Shown here: in pieces, positions 22,269-30,895 of the stretch
How positions within the stretch are numbered: the stretch's first letter is position 1
Layout of the letters: every line of letters starts with the position of its first letter
Source: Apostichopus californicus
Taxonomy: Eukaryota > Echinodermata > Holothuroidea > Aspidochirotida > Stichopodidae
Direction of reading: 5' to 3'
Assembly: GCA_020650975.1 (NCBI GenBank)
Contig: JAIPMN010000439.1
Location: 3,649 to 34,543 of the forward strand
DNA: 30,895 nt
Notes under the pieces: generated by a model
Databases searched by the model: none
The model's input: the letters and a program-made list of their open reading frames with translations, nothing else
Told to the model about the DNA's origin: nothing
Made by a program: the position numbers and the translations under genes

Positions 22269-22547
22269 TGAGTACGTAAGGTATTTAATATTCTTTTATT
22301 CGAGGATAATTAAACCGGAATATGGAGACCGAGTTATTCACATTCGCATCGAATGGAGAGGGACAAGTTAATAAGTCAAATCTGGTTAAATTTAGTTACA
22401 AATTTGAACACATCGACAGTTTCAGAGCCACTTGTTGAACAAACGGTTTTATTATGCACTGTGATAATAAAATATGAAATGATGTGATAACACTACCGTA
22501 TCTTTAGCCGGATAAATCCAGTTTTTATTTTCGACCTTGTAGAACCA

Positions 22548-22815
22548 GTGCTAACCGGTTTTACCAAGCTTGCAAAGTACGATCGACCACCAAGGCCTCG
22601 CCGGTCAGCTAGCTGCATAGGCAGTGTTGACAACTTCAAATGGGGAAAGGATAAAGACTCATTGTTATTGAACGTTCGCTGCAGTTTGTACTGGTTCGCG
22701 TTGATAGCAAGTACTAACCTGAATATCCCAAATGCTCGCATAGAAATTGTTCCAGAACAATCCGACCGACATTTGTATTTACAGAAAGTTTTCATCAGGT
22801 GTTTCTTGATAGAGA
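22548..22815 (+). promoter_or_regulatory. Presumed BHMT 5' leader with upstream ATGs
   Basis: If transcription starts upstream of this segment, the leader would carry several ATGs before the BHMT start. One at 22548 opens a long frame in a different phase that overlaps the BHMT start codon. Another at about 22731 reads ATG CTC GCA TAG. The transcription start is unknown, so these may not be in the mRNA. Confidence 0.35.
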
Positions 22816-22830
22816 ATGGCACCAACAAAG
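22816..22830 (+). CDS. BHMT: BHMT exon 1 coding part (5 codons)
   Basis: Only MAPTK is encoded before donor AAAG|GTAAGC. The upstream codons read TAG AGA ATG, so no longer N-terminus is possible in this exon. Such a short first coding segment is easily missed by gene finders. It is supported by the phase-0 join to exon 2 and by similarity to the short basic N-terminus of vertebrate BHMT. Confidence 0.85.
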
Positions 22831-25800
22831 GTAAGCTAATCTTTACATTATTTTGTCCCTTCGTACCTTATTCAAATAGGCCTAGGCTAATAATTACTAC
22901 TTTCCTGCTACTTTTCACCTCATTCGATAATTTAAAAAGAGATCCATTAGATGCTCTCACGTTTTTGGTGTTTAACTTTGACTTTGTAATAGTAATTAGC
23001 CTATCGTCGTACCACTACCACCAGTACCAGTCTCTCATCATGAATAACGTATTTTTGTCATGTCGAATCTCACACATAACTCGAACAAAGGAATCTATAG
23101 TCTAATGTCATGCGTTTGTAAGGTATAGTTCTAACAATATTTTACTGACAAGGCATTTATTTTACTGACCGGACAATACATGTCCCGGCTGCATTTGATA
23201 ATGATTTTGAAACGTGTCCTTACATCAGGTCAACAGGCCAACGATCGGGTAATCTCAGTAAGGATTCCCGCTTCATAAATGAGCAAGTTCTTGGCTAGGG
23301 TTTATCGGTGTAGAAGCCACACTTTGACGTTTGGGCATTGTAATACGTTTATTGTGATATTACCATAACATGCGATGTTTGTTATGTCCAGGGAACAATT
23401 CTCTCTGGCCCAATTCTTATTAGACTCTATTTAGAGCAGATTTGCTTCGTAAGCGAAACAACAAACGCCACAGCTCAGTGCAGTCGGTGTACTATAGATA
23501 GCATTGTTTACAAACGTTAACACAAATGCAATGCTTCAGAGGCGTGTCCAGGCCTCCGAAGTTGCTGCGTTGAGTTACTGGCAACCCGCCAAACGTATGT
23601 CGAGTTCTGATTGGTTGTTCAATGTAGGCGCGTCCAAGCACATTTGTTATCATGAAATCTAAGGATTTATGAATGGATGTTGTAAATGTCCCACAGTGTT
23701 ACTGTTTACATACGGAAGCCTATCATGTACTTTATTTTCTTGATTTAGTCTTCTGAAATTATCAAAGCTTGGTTAAAAGTCTTAATAATAAGGCATTGTT
23801 TGGACAACATGTAACTGCACTGTTACATAACCAAGGCTAGGCTTTAGGACAATAATACATTGTGCCTACACTTCTAGGAAATAGCCTGTTTGCATTAACC
23901 CTACCATTGAAGCCCATTGTCCATTTTTTAACTTGGTTTTATGAATAGCCCAGTTGGAAGATAACAGATTTGTTTTAGTATTTGATGACTTGCTTCCCTG
24001 GTTCTTATAATCTTCTAATTGAACCATCTCTGCTATTTTGATATCTTTTCCCCTAACATAACTTAATTTCCAGGATTATGTACATAATATCCTTCAGTAA
24101 ACACAACTTTTACAACTGATACATTTCTCTCTCATTAACAGAAAGCAAATATTCTTGACCGTCTTAATAATGGTGAAGTAATCATTGGTGATGGTGGCTA
24201 TGTATTTGCATTGGAGAAGAGAGGCTATGTCAAGGCAGGTCCGTGGACTCCTGAAGCAACAGTCGAATATCCTGATGCAGGTGATTGATCTTACTATTTA
24301 AATTTATCTAAAAAAAGTGGATTTATGGTTTTCTAGCACTTTATTACATTCACTGCAGTGTTGTTAAAAAAAATGTAAGAACAACTGGTTAAACTGTAGC
24401 AAAAACATTTTCTGGTTTATTTTCCTGAATGATATATTCATTACTTTCCAATAATTACATTCGATTTGAAATATGGCATAAATTCAGACTTTCCCCAAGT
24501 GCTTTGAAAGGGGTGGGAAGGGTCATAGAAGTGGTGCACAGTTTAATACCTACAAAGTTAATGTAAGTATATTTTGACTTTATCAATTTTGTGGTCTTTT
24601 TATTTCTGTTCAGTAACACAGTGAACTAGGATCCAAGTTTATGAGCTTTTGACTTTTATTAATAATGGCCCACTTACTAATAATTAATTTGAAAATCAAA
24701 CTTGATTTGATTAAAATTTGATCAACTAAGTTTTTGCATAATTATGATTCTTGGAAGTTCAAGGAATATATTGTATTAGTAGTGTACACTACAGGTAACA
24801 CACTCTAGATGGAATAACATCTTAAAAAGGATTTGTCAGACTTAAAAACTTCTGTATTAATTTTGTTAACAGTGAAACAGCTTGCCAGAGAGTTCTTGAG
24901 AGCTGGATCTGATGTTATGCAAGCATTTACCTTCTATGCCAGTGACGATAAACTTGAGAACAGAGGCAACAAAGCCCAGGAGACTCATTCAGTGAGTAAC
25001 ATAATTTCTATCTGTGATGGATTTTGGGAACTATGAAAGACAAACGATGCTGATGACTCCACACCCACCCATCTGCCTATCATTTCTACAGTTGATATGC
25101 ATGCACATCAGTTCGTGGTGATGTCAAAGCCTTTATTCAGGAGTAATATGCATGTGTTTGACTTTATCTTTCTCTGGTCAAATTCCCTTCTTGAAACTCA
25201 AAGTTATTAATGAACGCCATATGACACTTGCTAGCCCAAGAAAAATTCAGAGAGGGTTTCAAATTATACCATATTTTGTGGTGGTGTTTTGCTCAGAACA
25301 TGGAACGATTCATATTTTGCTCTGTCCTTTGCAGACATGATGGTCAAACATTACTATTCTTAGATACATTTGTCACCATCTGTCATCTTCACCTTGATCT
25401 TCATTTCACCAAACTGAGTATGTCAACAAATGACATCCTACAGTGCTTACTTTGAGGGCCTCATCAGAGAGAACAGTTTTACAGAGATGAATATTTTTGC
25501 ATTGCCTAAACCCTCCTGGGTCTCACCATAAAGTTGACCTTCTGGAACATCTGCAGTCAAAGTTAATAAGATGGTCATTGGTACACATCCTCTGCAGCAA
25601 CCTTTCAACTGAGTAAATTGTATAAGACTCTTTCTTCCTCTCAATAGCTATCATATTTTATGTCCAATTTCCTCTGCCTGAATGAATCATGATGATTGAT
25701 ATTGTTTCCCATCGTTCACAGGGAAGAAAAATTAATGATGCAGCTTGCAAGATTGCAAGGGATGTTGCCAATGAGGGTGATGCGATTGTAGCTGGAGGAG

Positions 25801-28800
25801 TATGTCAGACCCCCACTTACCTGACCACACAGGATGAAGGAAAGGTCAAAGAAGAATTCAGGAAGCAGATGGAAGTCTTTGTTGATAATCAAGTTGATTT
25901 TATGATTGCAGAGGTAAGTTGCAAAAAATCGTTGAAATCACATTACCCAGACTGAATTTAACGGATGTCCAATGTTGATGGTCCCATATGGGTGTGGGCA
26001 AAGTCCCATATGATGTGGGCAAAAAAGTACTTTGTGGAAAAATTGCATTTACTAATTAAGTAAAAGTCACTTGGCCAGTCATTCTGCTGTACATTGATTT
26101 CAGTAACTGGTGTGTGAGAAATTAGTCTATCTAGTGGGGTTAGATACAACAGACATGATCAGTTGGGTATAATAAATATGATGTATTTCCATAACATCAA
26201 AGATATATACCACTTTTGGAAACTCAAGTGTTACTGTTTACCCTTTTCTCCCCTCCCTGTTACATTGGAAACCACTGAAATGTATCAATATAATTCAGCA
26301 ATCATTTGATCCTACCCCATCCTCGATCATGTGAGTGTTAATTAGTTATTTACAACTTGATTTATCTGCTATATTTCAGTACTTTGAACATGTTGAAGAA
26401 GCAGTTTGGGCTGTGAAGTGCCTGAAGGAATTTAATGTAACAGTAGCTGCTAATCTATGCATTGGCCCAGAGGGCGACCTACATGGAGTGACCCCAGGAG
26501 ACTGTGCTGTACAGTTGGTCAATGCAGGTACTTTTTCTATGAAAAGATTAATCATTTGATATGATGGAAATTTAACTCTTGGCAGTGATGGGGGTAATAC
26601 AATGGATAATTTGACAAATTTATGCATATTTTGTGAGTTTTCCTGAATGAGATATTTCAATGCATAATTTGCCCATCCCTACTGACCCCCTCCCCATCCC
26701 TTTGAAAGGTACAGTGAAGTTAGAGTAGACATATAACTCTATTTATCTGGATTGCTGATCTTTTCAGCTGACATCCAACCATTCATAATATTTTGTATAA
26801 TACTGTATATGTGTACCATGTTGTAAGAAACAACACAGAGGACAAATATGAAGCAATCAACACGACTTGTTAAAAAGCATTCCGTAGTTCTCGATTACAG
26901 ATATTTTTTGATATATTTTGATATCCTACTGTCTCAATGTGTCCAGATAATGAAGATTTTACTGTACACACATGAACTGAAATCACTTTAGCTGGCAGTG
27001 TACTATTCAAAAGTAACTCTGATTTTGCCAGGGCTGTTTCTTTGATAGCAGTTTCCTCAATATGCTTTCACCATAAAAGCAGCTTTCTCCTGATTGCCTG
27101 CTTGTGGCTGATCATTCTTCTGTTTTTTCTCTTCCAAAAGGTGCTGAGATCGTTGGAGTGAACTGCCATTTTGATCCTCCCACCTGCATTGAAACTATTC
27201 GTTTGATGAAGCAGGGCCTCGAGAAGGCTGGGTTATCTGCTCACCTGATGGTTCAGCCTCTTGGTTTTATGACTCCGGATTGTGGAAAACAAGGTTTCAT
27301 CGACTTACCAGAATTTCCATTTGGTAAGGTCTCATAAAAATAATATAACTTAAACAGCCTTCATGTAAAAGGCCATACCTTTTCAATAACCATGGTTCCT
27401 TGCATGGTTTTGCTACTCCTGTTACATGAGAGAGAAGAATTACCTTCTACGCAAGGGACTTTCTGATGGACCTATGTTTTTGGGAAGGGGGTGGGGTATG
27501 GTTGGGGTGAAAGTGCAATTTATTTCATCTCATTTGGATGGTTTCCAATACTTACTTTTTGAGTTCATATTTCTACTTTGGCTGAGGAATGGCATGCAGC
27601 TTGCTAACAATGGGAGAAAAATGTTTCACACCTTAGGGCAGGCAGCATTTTTTTGTTACTTGCCGAAAGCTGGTAAGGAACCTATGCAGTCAAGTTGGAG
27701 TGTGTATGTGACACCCATGCTTGTAAACACGATATATTGAGAATGGTGTACACAGCAGAACTCATATTTGGCATGTGGCTCGATCATATTTAGTAAAAGA
27801 ACCCTATTGTTTTTTATGGAGGTCAAAGGTCATATGGGGTCAGCAGAGGTTAAAACATGAAAATCTCAAATGTCCTTTCTCCAGAATCTAAACTCAAGGA
27901 AGCTCATATTTGCATGGTAGGTTAGTGTAATACTGTGTACAATTTTTACACTATTCTGGAGGTCAAAGGTCATTTTAGGTCAGCAGAGGTCAAATCTTGA
28001 AAACCTTGTGTAAAGATGATATTTCCCGAAACCTAACAACAGTAGATCTCGTATTTAGCATGTGGCTTCCGTGAATTGAGTTCGAGGTCCCTTTTGTGTT
28101 TGACCGAGGTCAAAGGTCACTAGCCATCAGCAAAAGCTTTAAGTTTGAAAATGTGAAAACCTTTGTAATGTCTAGAACCTGAGCATCCACAGACGTCATA
28201 TTAGCATGGTAGATTAGGGAAATGTTGTATAGCATTTAAACTCAGTTGTAGAGTAGTTCAAAGGGTCATTTAATGTCAGAAGAGGTCAAATCTTGACAAC
28301 CTTGTACACACATCAAGACCTGACCTCCAAGCCCCATGGTCATTGTCAAACAAAGCACCTTTGCTACAAAAGTACTGAGAGTTAGTCTGTCCAGTTGCTG
28401 TTTGTAGAGGTGGTTTTTGAGTATTTCAAGATATCTCATTAGTATTTCAGCTGTATGTTTCTTAATTTATTATTCTTTGCAGGACTGGAACCACGGATCA
28501 TTACTAGATGGGATGCACATAAGTTTGCGAGGGATGCCTACGATGCTGGAGTAAGATATATTGGAGGTTGCTGTGGATTTGAGCCTTACCACATCAGAGC
28601 AGTAGCTGAAGAATTAGCCAAAGAAAGAGGACACAATCCAGCAGGTTCTGAGAAACATGATTCATGGGGACAAGGATTGTATTTACACACCAAACCATGG
28701 GTTAGGGCAAGGTATGTTCAAATAAATGAATGTATGTACATCCTAATGTTTCAAATGATAGATATCTCACAATGTATACAATATTTGTAGTATTGTTATA

Positions 28801-29228
28801 ACAAATGTTGACACTCTGAAAATGTTTGTTACTTCTCAAAATGAACATCAACACTTCTCTAGGAAATGTACCTATCCTGCTGTACAGTTTAGACATAATA
28901 ATCTGGGCCACGCTTTATTGTCAGTATGCTGGTAAAGTTATTAACATGCATGATTATCTACAACTATTACCAAAGACATCTCTAATTTTTCTATTTTTCC
29001 AGAGCCCATCGTGAATACTGGGAGAACCTGAAACCTTCCTCTGGAAGACCATTTTGTTCCTCTCTCTCCAGTCCCAGCCAATGGGGCGTAACTGCCGGTG
29101 ACGAATTGTTGAAGCAACAGAAAGGCGAAACCTCTTCTGAGGAGATCAACAAACTTGCTCAACACTCCTGCAAAGTCAAGCAAATTGAATCCACAGAGGT
29201 ACCAACTCTAACCGAGGGGGGCCATTAA
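22816..29228 (+). CDS. BHMT: Betaine--homocysteine S-methyltransferase (complete gene, 8 exons)
   Basis: Cytosolic zinc enzyme that transfers a methyl group from glycine betaine to homocysteine, giving methionine and dimethylglycine, the substrate of the neighbouring DMGDH. Exons 22816-22830, 24142-24280, 24873-24991, 25722-25913, 26380-26527, 27141-27323, 28483-28711 and 29003-29228 total 1,251 nt, 416 residues plus stop; human BHMT has 406. Numbering runs four below human through the core: GDGG with Asp22, Trp40 in GPWTPE, Glu155-Tyr156 in [13 protein letters not shown], and zinc ligands Cys213 (GVNCHFDP), Cys295 and Cys296 ([13 protein letters not shown]). The C-terminal arm from about 335 has [18 protein letters not shown], used for oligomerisation in mammals. 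An in-frame TAG two codons upstream fixes the start. All junctions are GT..AG and in phase. Bacterial-type homocysteine methyltransferase is excluded by the C-terminal arm and residue-level match to vertebrate BHMT. Confidence 0.97.
24142..24280 (+). CDS. BHMT: BHMT exon 2 (substrate-site GDGG and GPWTPE)
   Basis: A 139-nt exon, residues 6-51 plus one base. Contains [20 protein letters not shown] then [13 protein letters not shown]. Acceptor TTAACAG, donor GCAG|GTGATT. Confidence 0.97.
24873..24991 (+). CDS. BHMT: BHMT exon 3
   Basis: A 119-nt exon, residues 52-91: [20 protein letters not shown] then [13 protein letters not shown]. The Phe72-Tyr73 pair matches human Phe76-Tyr77 near the active site. 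Acceptor GTTAACAG, donor TCA|GTGAGT. Confidence 0.97.
25722..25913 (+). CDS. BHMT: BHMT exon 4
   Basis: A 192-nt phase-0 exon, residues 92-155: begins [20 protein letters not shown], includes [12 protein letters not shown] and ends VDFMIAE. The last residue, Glu155, corresponds to the conserved active-site Glu159 of human BHMT. Acceptor TTCACAG, donor GAG|GTAAGT. Confidence 0.97.
26380..26527 (+). CDS. BHMT: BHMT exon 5
   Basis: A 148-nt exon, residues 156-204 plus one base: [18 protein letters not shown], then [20 protein letters not shown]. Acceptor ATTTCAG, donor GCAG|GTACTT. Confidence 0.97.
27141..27323 (+). CDS. BHMT: BHMT exon 6 (first zinc cysteine)
   Basis: A 183-nt exon, residues 205-265 plus one base. 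Contains [12 protein letters not shown] with zinc ligand Cys213, then [16 protein letters not shown] and [10 protein letters not shown]. Acceptor CCAAAAG, donor TTTG|GTAAGG. Confidence 0.97.
27760..28310. repeat. Tandem ~140-147 bp repeat in BHMT intron 6 with DR1-type motifs
   Basis: AGGTCAAAGGTCA occurs exactly at 27820-27832, 27960-27972 and 28107-28119, with a degraded fourth (GTTCAAAGGGTCA) near 28256. Each is followed by GTCAGCAGAGGT-like and CTTGA/CATGAAAA-like sequence. Two AGGTCA half-sites spaced by one base form the binding-site pattern of RXR/HNF4/PPAR-type nuclear receptors. No proof of function here. Confidence 0.8.
28483..28711 (+). CDS. BHMT: BHMT exon 7 (Cys-Cys zinc pair)
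   Basis: A 229-nt exon, residues 266-341 plus two bases. Contains [20 protein letters not shown], whose Cys295-Cys296 complete the zinc site, then [20 protein letters not shown]. Acceptor TTTGCAG, donor CAAG|GTATGT. Confidence 0.97.
29003..29228 (+). CDS. BHMT: BHMT exon 8 (C-terminal arm, stop)
   Basis: Residues 342-416 and stop TAA at 29226-29228. Starts [18 protein letters not shown] and includes [18 protein letters not shown], matching the vertebrate REYWENL...GWGVT...L-QQK arm. The last ~35 residues are not conserved in detail. A GAG|GTACCA site inside the exon, with a good acceptor at 29910, leaves open an alternative C-terminus. Confidence 0.9.
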
Positions 29229-30895
29229 TGAGGGGAAAAAAACAACATTTTTGGACTTGTAGAAAAATGAAATGGATTTTGTTTAATCCCTCTTTATAAC
29301 AGTTAATTAAGCACAAGATTCTCTTATGGATTGTATCAATTCCTTGCCAGAGGCAAAAGAAATCTTTGGGTTGGTGTGCATGTAAATGTGTCACCCTGAC
29401 CTGTTAATCTGGTACCTCATTATGCTTCAGCTTGAATGAAAGTCAAAACTTGGTGTGTGGATGTCTCTTGGCGAGTTCTCAACTGCTGTTGTTATGGGTG
29501 GATATGAAAGGGTTGCTAAAATATGAAGAGTATTGTAATTCACCAATCAGCTGGTGTCTACAAGTATTACAGTATGTCATTGTCTGCAATGGCCGCTGGA
29601 TCTCTGTCTATTAACTTCTGCTTTAGACTTGATCCTTGGTATGGGAACATTGGGATTCTTCTTGGAAGTGTTTTATTTTAAATTTACTTAAAATAATTGG
29701 GGGGGTGGGGAGATTCTCAGTGTGTGGCATTAATCAACTGGAATTTTATAGGAAGCTTATATTGTAACTGAAGTTTATATTTCAAAAATTGTAAGAACTT
29801 AACCAAAATTATGGTTGGGAGAGAGTCACATTCTTCTCATTTTTATTAAATTTGATTCTGTGTGCTTTCCAATGTAATCAGTTAAATTCGCTTCTTATTT
29901 TAATTCTAGGTACTCAAGTGAAGTAGTGAATGATAGCAATGCATTTGTAACACAAAACTCAGAAAACAATGGATATAGATTTAAATAAATTTTGAGGCCT
30001 TGTTTATTTGTCTGCTGCAAGAAATTCATATTTAATACGCTGCACAAATGTTAATATCGGTTGGTTTCTTGGTTGGTTTCTTTTTTCTCATTATCTACAT
30101 ATTGTTAGCATTGAAACTGTACATATGTGCGATCAGAATGTTTTCAACTTTAAAAATTTTGTCCTATCCTTTTTTGAGCAATCATTTGTTTGCCCTTCAA
30201 ATTTACTGGTTGAGGTGAAAGGGGGACTTGTGGGGGGTTGAGGACTTCAGTCTCACTGTATTTACATCACCAGTTTGTACATATGCTAATCATTACACAA
30301 CTGTGATCTGCCTAACAAGGATCTAAACTACCCCAAATACTGCCATTAGTATTCATCCTTGAGTGCACTTAATTTATTGATCAGTAACCTGTATGATAGT
30401 AAACATGTGCTCTACTGGCCAGCACTACTTTCCTGTGTGTGAAGACAAGTTTGGCTTGACCACTGAAATAAAACACTGTTTAATCATAAATTTGTGCAGA
30501 GGAGTGTTCAGTATGGCTAGCATACCAACTCTGATAGATATTCGATCTCCCCTTCTTTGGCCAAAAACAGGGGACTTGGGTGGTATTTGCTATAGACGGG
30601 GGAAATCGTAATGTGGGAGGTCGGTAAAAAGCGGTATTAGCATTAGGAAACTGTCCCAACAGGCTGTTTTCAAGCTCTATGACATATTTGCATAAAATGT
30701 AACATCACGACCTAGAGCCTTAAAGCAGCATTTTGCATCCTTTTCTATGATTTTGTTCAACCTCACTGATTCCACTATGCCATAAGGACATACATAACTA
30801 GCTTATCTATTTATATTTTACTTCAAATGGTGGCATGAAAGTCGAAAAATTTGCAACTTTCAACTTTGTTGTTCTCCAAGATATTTTCCGTTGGG
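29229..30895. other. BHMT 3' region and downstream flank
   Basis: Contains the probable BHMT 3' UTR to shortly after 29989, a G run near 29700, and AT-rich flank. The short open frames at 30008-30241 and 30393-30611 show no recognisable domain, so I do not call genes here. Confidence 0.5.
29984..29989 (+). terminator. BHMT poly(A) signal AATAAA
   Basis: Canonical AATAAA about 755 nt after the BHMT stop, followed within 25-40 nt by a T/G-rich stretch that resembles a downstream processing element. A second AATAAA occurs near 30468. The first is preferred on position and context. Confidence 0.6.

Larger units (their letters stand above)
20946..22815. promoter_or_regulatory. Divergent intergenic region, presumed shared DMGDH/BHMT promoter
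   Basis: The 1,870 bp between the two start codons must hold both transcription starts unless there are distant non-coding first exons. It includes a 318-bp hAT-type insertion at 21951-22268, leaving about 1.55 kb of older sequence. A TATATATAAA stretch at about 21762-21771 is the only TATA-like run I noted, and it is over 1 kb from the BHMT start, so it is weak evidence. No start site can be fixed. Coupled expression of the two genes is inferred from orientation and pathway. Confidence 0.5.
22831..27140 (+). other. BHMT introns 1 to 5, no element recognised
   Basis: Introns 22831-24141, 24281-24872, 24992-25721, 25914-26379 and 26528-27140. Intron 1 has a short CpG-richer patch with ATTGG motifs at about 23530-23640, which might be regulatory. 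The rest is AT-rich without recognisable repeats. Confidence 0.55.

Noticed and set aside
22548..23105. Longest open frame in the window (185 codons, plus strand)
   Set aside because: It crosses BHMT exon 1 in another phase and runs into intron 1. Its translation has no recognisable domain, and it is best seen as leader and intron read-through.
30393..30611. 72-codon open frame downstream of BHMT
   Set aside because: Short, with no recognisable domain and no convincing splice sites; consistent with chance.

Overview
The window is animal nuclear DNA, not bacterial. Coding sequence is split into short exons with GT..AG introns. Most of the rest is AT-rich non-coding DNA carrying tandem repeats, non-autonomous DNA transposons and SINE-like sequence. 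The proteins and the repeat style (arrays containing AGGTCAAAGGTCA, tRNA-like arrays, long G/C homopolymers) fit a marine invertebrate deuterostome, most likely an echinoderm. I cannot name the species.

Two complete genes lie head to head. On the minus strand, 20945 down to 5665, is a 15-coding-exon gene for mitochondrial dimethylglycine dehydrogenase (DMGDH, 876 residues as assembled). On the plus strand, 22816 to 29228, is an 8-exon gene for betaine-homocysteine S-methyltransferase (BHMT, 416 residues as assembled). All exon phases join without a frameshift and both proteins are collinear with their human counterparts. The start codons are 1,870 bp apart, so the region between them should hold both promoters. 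The genes encode consecutive steps of choline catabolism: BHMT moves a methyl group from betaine to homocysteine and releases dimethylglycine, and DMGDH oxidises dimethylglycine to sarcosine in mitochondria, passing the one-carbon unit to tetrahydrofolate. Human DMGDH and the BHMT2/BHMT pair are also neighbours in divergent orientation, so the arrangement looks ancient.

Layout: 1-290, nothing recognised; 291-965, array of a tRNA-like element in long and short forms; about 1380-2260, three tandem ~280-295 bp units ending in a hairpin; 2260-4930, AT-rich intergenic DNA; 4934-5664, DMGDH 3' region; 5665-20945, DMGDH; 20946-22815, shared upstream region with a small hAT-type insertion; 22816-29228, BHMT; 29229-30895, BHMT 3' region and flank. 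Intron 11 of DMGDH is built from a 47-bp tandem array. Intron 1 carries a hAT-type element with perfect 8-bp target duplications beside a sequence whose first 42 nt are nearly identical to the U2 snRNA 5' end. BHMT intron 6 carries an array with nuclear-receptor DR1-type motifs.

The most unusual structure is the DMGDH intron 11 array. Each unit is a copy of the last ~25 nt of exon 11 plus the first ~22 nt of the intron, so the true 5' splice site is followed by 18 near-identical decoy donors and then by decayed copies that fill most of the intron.
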